64,000 bases of DNA, taken from the NCBI GenBank assembly GCA_036924285.1, contig JAYKYS010000009.1:16306001-16370000 (forward strand), given 5' to 3'. Shown here in pieces: positions 30,521-42,245 of the stretch. How positions within the stretch are numbered: position 1 is the first letter of the stretch; the number at the start of each line of letters is the position of its first letter. The notes below the pieces were generated by a model, which ran no database searches, was not told the origin of the DNA, and saw nothing but the letters and a program-made list of their open reading frames with translations. Source of the stretch: Asterella californica. Its lineage: Eukaryota > Streptophyta > Marchantiopsida > Marchantiales > Aytoniaceae. A program made the translations under genes and the position numbers.

Positions 30521-32087
30521 TGTCCAAACTTAGTAGGAACCGAACATGCTATCTTAGGAGGTGGCAGTTTCAGTCTAATATTAGATAGGTGACCATGTGG
30601 CAGCGTAGGCAGCGTAGGAGTAGCAAGGTAGATGGCTAAACAGGAAGGGAACCGCTTGCATGTGGGGTGGCATCCTTCTGACAGCGCCCATCTCTCTCTG
30701 GTTGTAGTTGAGGATTGGAGGGGAACTCTCCCTTGCCTCAAGGCAAATGCATAAGTAGGAAGACAGAGTAGGATTTTGGACACATGAGAGGCGCACTAAA
30801 CACATTAGACTCATTGTGAACACAGTGTATACACACTACACCCGATGTTAGAGACATATGAATAGATTGAGATTACATCAGAGGGGTCTCCGTGCTCGTT
30901 GCCAGCAGTGGCTCGAATATGTAGATGGAAGTAGTGGACAGTTTAGAGCAGGAAATGGCATCCTCGTGTAGTCCTGTTACTTAACTGGTGTGCCGAGGAG
31001 TAGGAGCAAGACGTAGAGAGAGTGAGCTTCCCAACACCAATGTGTCTTCTTCTCGGGAATGGATTTTGGATTTGAGTGCAGAAGCTTTGTCTATGTCTTC
31101 TGGACAGTGGGTTTCCTCGAATTCACACCCAGTTGTGCATAAGAAGCCTTCTCTTAGAATGGCGGTGATTGTTAGAAGCTGTGCAAAGTCGAAGCTTGTC
31201 TCATCCAGTGGAGCACTTAGGATCCACGTACAGACGGTCTTATGGATAAGCGATCCCAGAAGACGAAGTAGTCGAAGCAGCGACAGAAGAAGAAAGAAGC
31301 CTTCTTTCCACAACAGAAGACGACATCCTCAAGTAGAAGACTGTGTAACTGTAAGCAAATTTGTTGTCTTCCTCCCCAAATTACTACAAGCAGGGATGGC
31401 TTGTTAGTCAGGATCCGGACTAGAAGCCTGTCGGAGTCTTAATTTCTCATTTTCATCTTGTTTTTCTCTCGTTTGGATTTTCCCTTCTTCCTCATCTTCT
31501 CTCATCTTCTTATCTTCTTATCTTCTTCTAGTGAGCTTCTGAGACTTCTATTGAGCTTCCGTGAAGGTGAATGTCGTTGTAGTGCTGTAGGAAGACCGTT
31601 TCCGTAGGCAGAAGCCTGGGAAGGCTACAAGGGGCATACACCATGTGATTGATCTAACCCGTTGGGACTTGGAAGAGCAATGTGCGACAGACGTTGCTAG
31701 GTCGACTTCTACGAAGCAGGAGGAGTCTTCTAGAGGTGTGAGAAGCTGAGTTGAACCCTCAGAAGCCGAGAATTGCTTCGAGAAGACTGTGCTGAGAAGA
31801 CCGGAAGAAGTGACCTGGAAGCAGGACGCGTCTTCCCGAGCTGCCCTGTAAATAAGTGTGTGATATTTTAAGTGGTAGTTGTTTGTTTAGGTCCAGAGCA
31901 CCTTCTGAAGGGTTCAGAAGGTGCTCTGGAAGCCGTGTGGTTTTGTGAGAAGACGAGATTTCTAGATAAAACTCGTGTGTTTGTGTGTTTGAACAGATCT
32001 TAGAACTTAGAGCAGCGGACTTGTGCAAATTCTCTGTGGGAACGATATCTTATATACTAAATGGGCAAAAAGAGAAATCCTGCATCA
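30521..32087 (+). repeat. Element I LTR, left copy
   Basis: About 1567 bp, probably TGTCCAAACTTAG...AATCCTGCATCA; the right copy preserves TGTC...CGACA. It is inverted relative to 35439-36995, to which it is homologous throughout. It contains polypyrimidine runs with repeated TCTTCT units (31490-31530). The start is inferred from the TGTC/GACA symmetry, not from a duplication. Confidence 0.65.
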
Positions 32088-32983
32088 CTACATGTACTCC
32101 TTCGATTCAGGTTAAAGTTTGCTATGATAAAAAAGATACGTATAAGTTGTAGAAACTGTGTTACAAGTAGGTTCTTCTGTGCTCTTATCTGAAATACTCA
32201 ACTCTGTATCATTTAATTTAAAGTAAATTTAAAGTATTAAAAGCATGACTTAATATCTTTCTAGTGACGTTAACTATCCATCAATCCGACCGTCACAACT
32301 CTATCTAGTACCACCGAACGATGCTCTAGGACCACTCAGTCAAACTTGATAGAGTCCTAATACAACTTGTTCTACACCCTGGTCTATTAAGCATTCCAGC
32401 AAGGTAAAGCATGCATGCTTCAAGACACTACTCAGATCACAACATAGGACTAATGATGGCAGTACCTTGCAGCTCAGAAAACCCAAACAGTGGCTTATGA
32501 CTCATAGTGACTCTTTTCTCTTTTACCACGAAGAGCTGAAATCAGTCCCACACCTGCATAATGTCGAGTTGTATGCATGCATGGTAGTTTCAGCAACAAA
32601 CTCCTCCCTAATTGCTCGAAAGAACCAAAAGATCATAATAGACGTGACTGAAAATCAGAACCCGCTAATAACAAAAGCTTCTCCGAGCTTTGAGACCTCA
32701 GGTCTCTCAATTCAGTCGACCAATGATGATCAAATTTCACAGGAAGCTTTATTGGACCTTTCACTCTTACCTTGAATAGTTTTCAGGTCGAAACCTCAAA
32801 CCAACTCTCAGATATGGATCAAACTGTAATCTGTGCTAACTTAAGAGCTTTACAGACCCAGGTACATTTGATCCAAGACCTGAACAACCTATTTGACCAT
32901 TCGAGATGAAACTCACGAGATATTTTACTGATAAGACATCACTCAATCCTGGAAAGTTTCACTTAGAAATTTGATCTAGAATG
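32088..32983 (-). repeat. Dispersed repeat R-A, copy 3 (partial)
   Basis: Homologous to 89-990 of copy 1, including the GCATTCCAGCAAGGTAAAGC and CATGCATGC blocks. It lacks the small-ORF half. It lies between the left I LTR and an RNase H fragment. The plus-strand ORF over 32467-32775 has no counterpart in copy 1 and is not believed. Confidence 0.7.
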
Positions 32984-33609
32984 TCAACCTTGCATGTCAA
33001 CCTTGCACGCAACCCTTTGTGGCATATTACCATCTTGCTTAGCTCGCTTTCGCAAATAACCACCTTGTAGCAAGTAGTTATAAGCTTTCCTCTTGATTTG
33101 TTTAAAGTGAGCATCACTCCATCTTGGCTGTCTAGTCAACAAGCTTAGATAGCCCCCTATGTCTATCCATTCTCCTTCATATAGCTCCTCCATAAATGAT
33201 TTCGAATGCTCACTCTCACCTCCTTGAGCTCTACAGAAAACAATAGTACCAACGTCTTCTGTATCCTCAACCATCTCCTCCTCCCCCGCATACCTTGCAC
33301 GAGACAACATACTAGCTACTGGGTTGTTCTTCCCCGCTATGTGTTTGAACTCATGATTTAAGGACTTCTTGTAAGCAATCCAGCGTAGCATAGCAATATC
33401 AGGGATGTTACAGTTTGTAATCATCCCTAACAGTGGTAAACAATCTGTTTCTATTATTACTGGCGCTCCATTTAAATAGTCCTTTTCAGCTTTCATAGCT
33501 ATAACTACTCCCCATAACTCTCTCTTCACTTGAGGATAGTTCCTATGTCGCTCACTCAACACCTTTGCTCCAAATCTGATTGCAAACCGATTCTCTTCTT
33601 CATCGTCCT
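32984..33609 (-). pseudogene. RNase H/connection fragment of an FD-like pol
   Basis: On the minus strand this reads RFAIRFGAKVLSERHRNYPQ, VKRELWGVVIAMKAEKDYL, VIIETDCLPLLGMITNCN, IPDIAMLRWIAY, HIAGKNNPVASMLSRARY and on to LLQGGYLRKRAKQ. It aligns with FD-2 50230-50850 at clear but lower identity, so it comes from a third FD-like lineage. It starts inside RNase H and stops before the integrase zinc site. Both ends are rearrangement junctions. Confidence 0.88.
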
Positions 33610-34008
33610 TGTCGTGCGCATACACATCGTTACACTACATACATCGCTGTCAGAGATACACCACACATACACATAAAACATGGACCACATCATACACACA
33701 CACAAGTGTACCACAATGATATACGATATTTATTCATTCCACCATGCCAAGCGGCATTAAACAACCACTAAAGTCGAGCCAAATCCACTCTGTGTTTACA
33801 GAGAATCCAGATTGCACTCACCAAGACTATCCACCATAGCCAGGAGCTTGAAGGCTCAGTTCGAAGAACTAAGGTCTCCAAGCTCTACTTGCGAAGTATA
33901 CCCCTAGTGGAATACCTCAACAACTCGTCCTAACGGCACTAAAAGTCCTACCGGGATTAGCCATTCTGCACTCGGTCAACTTAACCGAGGTGCCAAATTG
34001 ACGTGACA
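33610..34008. repeat. LTR-like repeat (TGTCGTGCGC...GACGTGACA)
   Basis: 399 bp with TG...CA ends. Its first ~110 bp are directly repeated at 34011-34120 (ACACATCGTTACAC, ATACATCGCTGTCAGAG, CACCACACATACACATAA). Positions 33721-33965 recur at 63768-64000. This suggests an LTR or a small non-autonomous element, but no duplication of the target was found. Confidence 0.5.
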
Positions 34009-34010
34009 GC

Positions 34011-34449
34011 TGTCATGCACATACACATCGTTACACAATATACATCGCTGTCAGAGGTACACCACACATACACATAACACATGGACGATGTCATACACTA
34101 CACAAGTGCATCACAATCACCTCTCTTATTGGCGATTAGGTCTCTCTAACTCGATATAACCTCATATCCCAACTATGTGATATACACCTTCATGAATGCA
34201 AAGATCAGGAGGTCGGGTGCTACATCGTCCCATCGTTAGTCGTCTATCTGCAATCCATACCATGCAAAGATCTAATCAGTTATCTCTACTATATACATCG
34301 AGGACAAACCCACCACCCAATAGGAATGACACTGAGAGGTGGAATCAAACACGACATGTGTCAACCTCTCGAACAACCATTACACACCAACATACGAGTT
34401 GCTCCACCAGCAGACCCACACAACATACACCTCAGACCCGCACGTACAA
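34011..34449. other. Partial direct repeat followed by unassigned sequence
   Basis: 34011-34120 repeats the start of the LTR-like repeat. The remaining ~330 bp shows no coding and no match elsewhere in the window. It lies immediately 3' of an integrase gene on the minus strand, so it may be that element's 3' untranslated region. Confidence 0.35.
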
Positions 34450-35438
34450 CTGCTAAGCTTGGGTCAACGGTACCATCGATGTTGGGAAGATGACATGGCA
34501 CGCAATTACACACATGGTCTTTTCAAACAACATCATCACGGTCCTCTAACATGAGTACTCTAGAAGTTAACATCTCACGCACTAGTAAAATAGTACGTCA
34601 TGCGATCACATCCAACGTCGTTGGTGCAGTCTGCTATAGATATATATAATCGTCAAGATGAAACTTGAGAATCGATGGCCGATAATCTCCTCCTTGAATA
34701 GTCGCATATCGCAACTTGCCTTTATGCTGAGCAATCGTTAGGTTCTCAAAAGTCATAGGCATAACTCTCTAAAATGTCTCGGCTCGTTGAGAACATGCTC
34801 TCACTCACATATCCGGATCATCAAGGTTCATCACTTCAGCAGAATCACGACGAATGACAGAAGGTAGATCTGGATCTCGGTCATACAATAGAAAATACCG
34901 TGAGAAGGAAGCCAAAGACGATTGCCGACTAAATCGATAGCCCATAGTCAACCATAGTAACTGCACATCCTAGTCTCCCAAGTGGTCCTTCTGCAAGCCA
35001 TACTTGCGCAATCCTCTCTTCACTGTGTGAACTACTCTCTCCGTCAAACCATCCACCGCAGGATGATCTCGAGATGTAGTCCGATGATCAATCAGCGCCT
35101 GATCACACAAGGTCTGAAACTCATCAAGAAACTCTGTACCTTGATCCGTCAACACTTTAGTTGGTGCTCCAAAAGGACTCAACACTCGATCTAAGAACGC
35201 ATGCGCCGTCCCTTTACTCGTCTTGTCCGATAATATCACCAATCCAATCCACTTGGAGAAGTGCTCCATCATCACCAACACATATCCGTGATAACGTATG
35301 GTCAACGATAACGGTCTCGCAAATCCAAACTTCAATGATAACCCAATCTCATAATCGATAAGAGATGTAACTGTGGAGTATGAGCATTAAACGATGCTTG
35401 TACTCAATCATAAACCACACATCGTGCAAAAAGTGTAG
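34450..35438 (-). pseudogene. Integrase fragment of a further Ty3/gypsy lineage
   Basis: The minus strand shows FNAHTPQLHL (after the zinc region), then LTIRYHGYVLVMMEHFSKWI, FGAPTKVLTDQGTEFLDEFQ (second catalytic Asp), TTSRDHPAVDGLTERVVHTV (catalytic Glu) and RKYGLQKDHLGD. After a stop, a C-terminal part continues in frame pieces: TFENLTIAQHKGKLRYAT, GDYRPSILKFHLDDYIYL, QTAPTTLDV, then DHVCNCVPCHLPNIDGTVDP. This differs from the CV and FD integrases. Neither RT nor LTR of this lineage could be tied to it. Confidence 0.85.
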
Positions 35439-36995
35439 TGTCGCAGGATTACTCCTTGTGCCCATTTAGTATAAAAGATATCGTTCCCATAGAGGATTTG
35501 CACAAGTAACACTGTTCTAAGTTCTAAGATTCGTTCAAACACACAAACACACGGGTTTTATCTAGAATTCCCGTTTTCTCACAAAACCACACGGCTTCCA
35601 GACCCTTCAGAAAGTGCTCTAGACCTAAAGAAACAACTACTAATTAAAATATCACACAACTATCTACAGAGAAGCTCGGGAAGATGCTTTCTACTTCCAG
35701 ATTACTTCTTCTGATCTTCTCTGTATCGTCTTCCCGAAGCAATTCTCGGCTTCTGGGAGTTCAACTTGACTTCTCACACCTCCAGAAGACTGCTCCTGCT
35801 TCGTAGAAGTCGACTAGCAACGGCTGTTACACCTTGCTCTCTCACATTCCAACGGGTTAGATTAATCACATGGTGTATGCCCCCTGTAGCCTTCCCAGAC
35901 TTCTGTCTATGGAAACGGTCTTCCTGTAGCACTACAACGACATTCACCTTCACGGAAGCTCAATAGAAGTCTCGGAAGCTCACTAGAAGAAGGTAAGAAG
36001 ATGGGGAAGATGGAGAAGAAGGGAAAATCCAAACGAGAGAAAAAACAAGATGAAAATGAGAAATTAAGACTCCGACAGGCTTCTAGTCCAGATCCTTACT
36101 AACAAGCCATCCCTGCTTGTAATAGTTTGGAGAGGAAGACCACGAACATGCGTACAGTTGCACAGTCTTCTACTTGAGGATGTCGTCTTCTGCTGTGAGA
36201 AGAAGGCTTCTTTCTTCTTCTCTCGCTACTGCGACTACTCTGTCTTCTGGGATCTCTTACCCATAGGACCGTCCGTACGTGGATCTGAAGTGCTCCACAG
36301 GATGAGCCAAGCTGCGAATCTGCACAACTACTGACAGTCACTGCCATTCAAGAAGAATGCTTCAATCGGGAGTGAATTCAAGGAGTGAACCCACTACCCA
36401 CGAGACACAAACAAAGCTTCTGCACTCAAATCAGCAATCCATTCCTCGAGAAGAAGGCACATTGGTGTTGGGAAGCTCACTCCCTCTACTTTCTGCTCCT
36501 ATTTCTCGACACACCAGTTAGTCAGCATGACTACACGAGGATGTCGTTCCCTGCTCCTAAACTGCTCATTATCTCTATCTGCATCTTCAAACCACTGCTG
36601 GCAACGAGAGAATGCAGACCCCTTCGGTGTAATCTCAATCTATTCGTATGTCTCTAACATTGGGTGTAGTGTGCACTGTGCGTATGCGTCTCTAGTGTGT
36701 AATGTGTCCCTACTCACAGTGATGCGTATGTGTGTCTAAAAATCTACTCTTCGATCCTACTTATGCATCTACCTTGAGGCGTAGAGAGAATCGTCTCCAA
36801 TCCTCAACTACAACCAGGGAGAGATGGGCGCTGTCAGAAGGCTGCCATCCCACATGCAAGCGATTCCCCTTCCTGTTTAGCCATCCACCTTACTACTCAT
36901 GCGCTGCCTACTCTGCCACATGGTCACCTATCTAATATTACACTGAAACTGCTACCTCTTAAGATAGCATGTTCGGTTCTTACTAAGTTTGGACA
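35439..36995 (-). repeat. Element I LTR, right copy (inverted)
   Basis: Reverse-complement homologue of 30521-32087; on the plus strand TGTCGCAGGATTAC...TTTGGACA. The minus-strand flank after its end begins CTACA, as does the flank of the left copy. The two copies therefore face tail to tail across 32088-35438. Confidence 0.7.
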
Positions 36996-37131
36996 AGTCA
37001 ACTTGTCTTCTGCGCTTGTTGTCTACTCTAATTGCTCGAATGCAATCTCCATTTGATCTGCTCCTACTTGAACTCCTAACTCGGCTTCTGATAAGCTGGG
37101 AAGCCCTGCGAATACCTTGGGTGTCATTGAG
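36996..37131 (-). pseudogene. Inverted remnant of the element I coiled-coil ORF C-terminus
   Basis: Reverse complement of about 30383-30520, covering the segment that encodes EVFARLLSLSEAELGVQV in the left copy and its stop. Homology ends at about 37131, just before a hairpin junction with an FD LTR. Confidence 0.7.
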
Positions 37132-37139
37132 GTATGCGT

Positions 37140-37230
37140 CACTTTATAACTTGAAGCCTATTCAAGAGGTAGGCTTCAAGTTATAAAGTGGGTTTATAGT
37201 GTCACTTTATAACTTGAAGCCTACCTCTTG
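37140..37230. repeat. Palindromic junction at truncated FD-3 LTR
   Basis: A perfect 28-bp inverted repeat (37163-37190 and 37203-37230) with a 12-nt loop, preceded by a third, direct, 21-bp copy of the same arm (37140-37160). The right arm is part of the FD LTR (GCCTACCTCTTG leading into AGTAAACAACC). Confidence 0.85.
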
Positions 37231-38505
37231 AGTAAACAACCACAACCAAAAGCCCAACGCTTTCATAGATAGACGTATCACACTCCGACATACTTCTTTT
37301 TGGTGAATCCGACGTGAAACATCTATGGTGGGAGTTGTCTTGAGGTGAAACAAGATCAGAGATCATGGCCAACCAAGGATCATCAAGTGGAGGTGCTGCT
37401 GCTGCTCAGCAACCTATTCAGTTTGATGCTGCTACGATGAAGATGTTCTAAGCTTTTCACATGTTTATGCAGCAGCAACAGAGCACAGAGAGAAGAAGGT
37501 ATTAGCAACCAAGGCGTTGCAATCAGTGGTGCACAAGATAGACCAGTTCAAGAGGACAGATATTTCCAAGTACATGCAGTACTATGCTAGAGAGATGGAG
37601 GTGAATAAGGTACATGAGAAGGAGATGGTAGAGAACTTTGAACTTGTTGTTGTCCTTGAGATTCGTGAGCGTGTGAAGGAGCTCAAGCAGCAGCAAGGAC
37701 AGAGTTGGGAGAGCTTTATGCGCGCCTTGAAGGAGGAGTACTACATTGAAGATTCAGAGAGGATGGTCAAGAAAACATTCTTGGAGTTGGTGGTTAAGCC
37801 CAACAAAGGATTGTTTGTAAATGAGTTGTTAAGAGAGTTTGATGGTCAGTATGCTCAGCTTTCTAGGACAGAGAAACTTACACTAGAGGTGGAGAAGACG
37901 AAGCTTTTCTTACAAGCAGCGGACGTGACTATTCAGGAGAAGCTTGAGTTGTTGTTGGAAGACAAGAGTGAGGAGAGAGGATTGAAGACTGACCGGAAGG
38001 AAGTGGAAGAAGCTGTCTCTTTGCTGACCAAGAGACAAAGAAGAAGAGACAAAGTGGTGGTAAATGAGTAGCACTTTTGTTGATTTCAGTCAAGCAGTTG
38101 CCTACTAAGCCCGCCTTGGTAGTTGCTAGAGAGGAAGACTCGCCACTAGATGAGTTGATTAAGGATATGAAGGAGCTTAAGCTTAAGCTCACTAGGTTAG
38201 CAGAGAAGGAGCAGAATGTACAGCCTGCTATGCAGAGACTTCAGATGAGAGAAGACTTTGTTCATCGTTGTATATGGTGCGATAACCTAGACCACATAAG
38301 AAGAGATTGTGGGGAGTTTACAGATGCGATGAGGAAGGATCTTATCTTCTTCAGAGATGGTAAGATCCGTTTGAGAGAGACTGGGATGATGCTGTGAACC
38401 AACTTTGGCAAGGGTGGTATGAAAATACTTGTAAATGAAATGTCTGCATCACATGTTGTTTCTCTTGTGGATGTTGGTACTTGTGGAGTGAAAGTGAGAA
38501 GTAAC
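37203..38505 (+). mobile_element. FD-3: truncated FD element (LTR end, primer site, gag)
   Basis: It begins inside the 5' LTR at the hairpin junction. The LTR ends CTCCGACA at 37290, the primer site variant TGGTGAATCCGACGTGAA is at 37301-37318, and gag runs from 37365 to a breakpoint at about 38505, where R-A copy 2 begins. Protease and pol are absent here. FD-4 (62449-63547), in the same orientation, could be the other end of the same original element. Confidence 0.85.
37365..38505 (+). pseudogene. FD-3 gag (broken)
   Basis: Collinear with FD-2 gag from MANQGSSSGG. CAA has become TAA at about 37448. A base is lost near 37490 (the ERKEVLAT segment), a stop lies at 38068, and a GGA to TGA change occurs at about 38395. 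The zinc knuckle CIWCDNLDHIRRDC is intact (38268-38310). Gag sequence stops at GVKV, where the repeat junction lies. Confidence 0.88.
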
Positions 38506-40044
38506 GTTGTCGTAGGGCGTGAAATATGATCTGGGAATACACGGGGTATCTGGCTGTAGAGAGATACAATTGGATCTACGACCTAACCAATGAAAACTTA
38601 TGCTCTCACTATCTAATCTATCAGTCTTTTTTGTAGGTTACTAGCGAGCTAACTTGACTCAAGTGCAACACATGTGCATCGCACAAATGACTCGGAGCTC
38701 AATTCCACTCTAGATAAAGGTAAGGTTCATACACGGTACGTGTCTGCTTTAGATCCCAAGCACTTTTCATACAATCTCATCAACATCCGCTTCACTACTT
38801 CTTCTCGACAAACTACCTAAATTGTAGACTCTGACCTTCTATTATTCGCTGATACGATTTTGCTCAGGAAGATGTCCACAGCAAGGACCGCCTACTACAC
38901 AAGCTTCCCAACGATACAAGACATATCGGCAGCAAACAGCTAGAAACTCGGGGCGTGATACCGAGGATAACGGTACCTCAGCTTCAGCAAGACGTGGCAC
39001 CTCCACTAAGCGTGATCGCCGTACCAATCTCACAGTACAGCCTCCTTGTCATCCACACGACACCTCCAAGAAGCACACCTCCCATCTTCAAGTCGTTTTT
39101 GGTTCAACTCCAACCATGAGATTTAAGTGAAATCTCTCTACGTCTTTCTCGCCTCGCTGCAAACTGAACTTTGACAATCTCGTGCCTTCATCTCGATTAT
39201 CCAATCAGGCTCAAACTTCACAGGACACCCCCTCTGACCCTTCTCTACTACTGTATGAAATTTCAGTCTCAGATCTGAACCCCAACTGTCCGCGATGAAT
39301 TAAGCCACCCGCCTGTGCTAACTTCTGAGCTTTACAGATCTCGATGGCCAAAATCCTAGATCTCCACACATTCTCTTACCCAATTGAACTGAAATTTCAC
39401 ATGTGACTAGCTGATAGGGCACACTCTCATCCTGGAAAGTTTCACTCAGAGATCCAATCCCATGTGCACGGAGCAACTCAAGCTTTGAATCCAAAGAAAG
39501 CGGGCTTTCTCATACCTCTCAACTGTAACAGCCAACTTCAATTGATCATTTCAGGAGCAAATCCAACCCAAATGTAGGATTGTTGTACATCAATACAACC
39601 AGCACGGAGTGAACTACTCGATCCCCTTGACAGCTCCTAAAGATCACCTCTCAAACTCCCGGATCATTCCAAAACGTGGCTCGGGGTACCGATTTGACCC
39701 CCCTGACTTTCAACGTCCATCACTCTCTCCTTAGAATTCCAAATCGCCTGATCTTTGTCTCCAGAGTGTAGCCTGTCTCGAGAGCTTTCCAACAAGACCA
39801 CTCACTCCTCAAATGACCCCCGGGAAGACCTCCAAAACCCTAAAGCCGTCTGCAGATCTGGAATGGCGTTGATTGGTCGAAAATAGACCAATAAGAAAAC
39901 AGATCTGAAAACCTCTTTTGTCCTCTACTTGGTACCCTAGAACAACTATAACCTTACTATCCTCTCATGCCTTCAAGGCATCGGCCCCAACCTTAGGTTA
40001 ATTACATTCGTCAAACTATAGAGATCGTACTCAATACTTACGAT

Positions 40045-40248
40045 TCAGTACAAGGTCAAGATGACGACCTGGAACCGATTTACGATGAAAGGTATTACAA
40101 AAGGAAATGGAGAAGCCATCACTTGATTACAGTACTCCTCCCCAAAGTTCCTTGCGATCCACGCACGATGATTGATCTTCCGCCGATAGTGACATCGAAC
40201 ATCCACCCAGACGTTGAAAGGGATGTTGGCTGGATAATTCAGGTCCAT
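40045..40248 (-). CDS. Small ORF 2, copy 2 (67 aa, intact)
   Basis: MDLNYPANIPFNVWVDVRC ... RNFGEEYCNQVMASPFPF ... VILTLY. It is open over the full length and highly similar to 1602-1805. The ATG lies 9 nt after the ORF 1 stop in the same frame. That both copies stay open while ORF 1 has decayed here may hint at selection, or just chance over 200 bp. Confidence 0.5.
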   Translation of the reverse strand: MDLNYPANIPFNVWVDVRCHYRRKINHRAWIARNFGEEYCNQVMASPFPFVIPFIVNRFQVVILTLY

Positions 40249-40257
40249 TGGTCCTCG

Positions 40258-40479
40258 TCAAAGTAAGATGTACACTGTCAAGTCCTAGCCCTCTCCATAC
40301 GTGACGATTGATAAGATCACCAGAGTAGGCGAGTCCATCATCCTCTCCATGAACTCTTCTCCAAAGTAGGCGACGAACCACTATCGAAAGTGATCGCGGT
40401 GGATCAAGTGAAGCTTGATATGAAACGGGTTCGGAAATGGCAGATTTGGAACTCGATTCAGTCCTCCATCCCCATCCAT
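40258..40479 (-). pseudogene. Small ORF 1, copy 2 (two internal stops)
   Basis: Same frame and length class (74 codons) as 1812-2027, starting MDGDGGLNRVPNLPFPNPFH and ending DLTVYILL. A CAG has become TAG (in R-stop-WFVAYFGEEFM) and a TGG has become TAG (before DLTVYILL). Confidence 0.5.
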
Positions 40480-40790
40480 GAATACAACACTTGCCGCTCC
40501 TTCTTATCACGTAAGACACTAAGACACACTCATGAAAACTACCCCAAAGAAGAATGCCCCCCAAACCCCCAACCCACTATCTTATACCTATGTTTGACAA
40601 CAAGAGCCATTCACGCGAACATTCACGGATCATTGAGTCGGCACATCTTGTTATCGTGCGATCTCACATCCAGATCTTTGTGAACGTGACACCTAATACC
40701 CTCTCATGCGAACTACACAAAAGGTTCACCGAACACAAAGAAAACACAACACCCGTTCTTCACTGGATTCACATGTGGGACGTCTCACAA

Positions 40791-41133
40791 CACAACAATG
40801 TTCTCGTTGCTCAAATGCTATTCGAAAGATTTCACTACGAGTGGGGCGTGTGCAAGATTAGTTACAAGTTCCCATGTTGCTTCATGTAATGGATATCTTT
40901 TCTATTTCACCAAGTAATATATCCGTTGATGACGAGTCTCACGAACACGTTTCTTTAAGATGCGTTCTATTTCAAACTCTTCCTCGTCATCGATAATTTG
41001 ATGAAGAGGTCGTGACTCTTGCGAACTTCTAAATTTATGAGATCGTGGTGTATATCGCCGTAATAAAGATACATGAAAAACCGGATGGATCTTCATGTGA
41101 GATGGAAGTTCGAGTTGATATGCAACTGCTCCT
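40791..41133 (-). pseudogene. CV-3 integrase C-terminus and chromodomain (separated part)
   Basis: The minus strand reads AVAYQLELPSHMKIHPVFH, VSLLRRYTPRSH, EEEFEIERILKKRVRETRHQ and RIYYLVK-stop-KRYPLHEATWE, a chromodomain with its conserved Trp (TGG) changed to TAG. It is the direct continuation of the integrase at 57574-57660: joining FVVRRIG to AVAYQLEL restores one frame once CV-2 and one copy of its 4-bp duplication are ignored. No 3' LTR of CV-3 follows; R-A copy 2 starts instead. Confidence 0.85.
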
Positions 41134-42245
41134 TTTCGTGCACCTACCGCCTTGCTGCACCAGCGGAAGTTCTAACTCAGTAGGTCGTAAACTTTACACC
41201 GCTAATCTGCAAACACAATCACAAGTTAGCGTCCATGCACCACTTACCTTATCTCAGTTTGGTCCGGACCGGAGTCGGACCGTCTCCTTAATCATCAAGC
41301 TCAGCAGTTCTTAAGTCCCGACCTAGATCCGCATAGGTCGGTCTCAAACATGAGCAAGTCACAAGATGACTTGGGGCGGACTTCCCATAAAGTCCAGGGT
41401 CCTAAACGGTGCCTCCATCACACCTAGCGGTCCAATCGTCCGTGATGTCCGTCTGGGTCTAGGCTCCCGAACGGTGGTCTAACACGCCGACTCGTTCCCT
41501 AGTCTTGCCCCAAACCTTACATCGTTCCTAAGTCTAGACGTCCAAGTCTGGACGAGAACGTGCCTTGGAACCGGCCCAGCCATCACCTCATGCCCCCAGA
41601 GTCCGCATGCCAAACCCTGGGGTCGGGTGACTCGTCCTGGCCCACCCAGGCATCGAGCCCCCCTCATATATACTTCTGGGGATCGGCGACCCCGCCCTCC
41701 TCTTTGGTCTCTGAAAATTATACCACAACTCGATTGTGGTTCGGCCATAACTTCCAGCTTGGAGGTCAGATCGAGGAGTGTTATATATCACTGGAAAGCT
41801 CTCGACGAGATCTTTCCAATGATACCTCACTCGCCTCGAGATCTTATGTACAGCTCCGTCCACGACCTAAAACGTCTCTGGAGCTCCAACACTTAGCCAT
41901 TTTTTGGAAACCTGTGGTCCAGACCCAGAGAAACCCTGTGGTTCGTCTGCGTCTCGGATCCACGTCTCGGTCCCACGTCTCAGACCTATGTCTGAGACTA
42001 ATGTTTCAGCCCGTTCCCAGACTCGCCCCCTTAGGTCTACGTTCGTCTGGAGCCCTCTTGGGGTAGGCCCTTATGTCCTAACCCAAGGTTCCAACCTTGG
42101 TTCAGAAAACCACTTAGGGTTCGTCTGATCCTGACTTCCCGACCAAACCGTTAAGTCCTACTCGCAGCGTTCACAACCTAGCGCAAGTCCGCTAGGGTTT
42201 TGTTGTTCGCGTCAGCGCCCGATCTTGAGAATGAGGGTCGCGACA
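41134..42245 (-). repeat. CV-2 3' LTR
   Basis: 1112 bp; minus strand TGTCGCGACCC...GTGCACGAAA. The outer end is fixed by the AGGA/TCCT duplication, so this LTR does not end in CA. Confidence 0.9.

Larger units (their letters stand above)
38510..40790 (-). repeat. Dispersed repeat R-A, copy 2
   Basis: Homologous to 89-2330 in the same orientation: a TATA-like CTTATACC zone (about 40580), the small-ORF pair (40479-40045), the GACCAATAAGA block (39885) also seen at 1397, and a weakly conserved distal end. It is bounded by FD-3 on one side and the CV-3 chromodomain on the other. Confidence 0.6.

Noticed and set aside
30484..30823. Minus-strand ORFs in the left I LTR (and 36385-36935 in the right copy)
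   Set aside because: Antisense to LTR sequence, no motif, not maintained in length between copies.
33610..34120. CRISPR-like array, suggested by the two ~110-bp direct repeats
   Set aside because: Only two units, far too long, eukaryotic retroelement context; better read as an LTR-like end repeated once.
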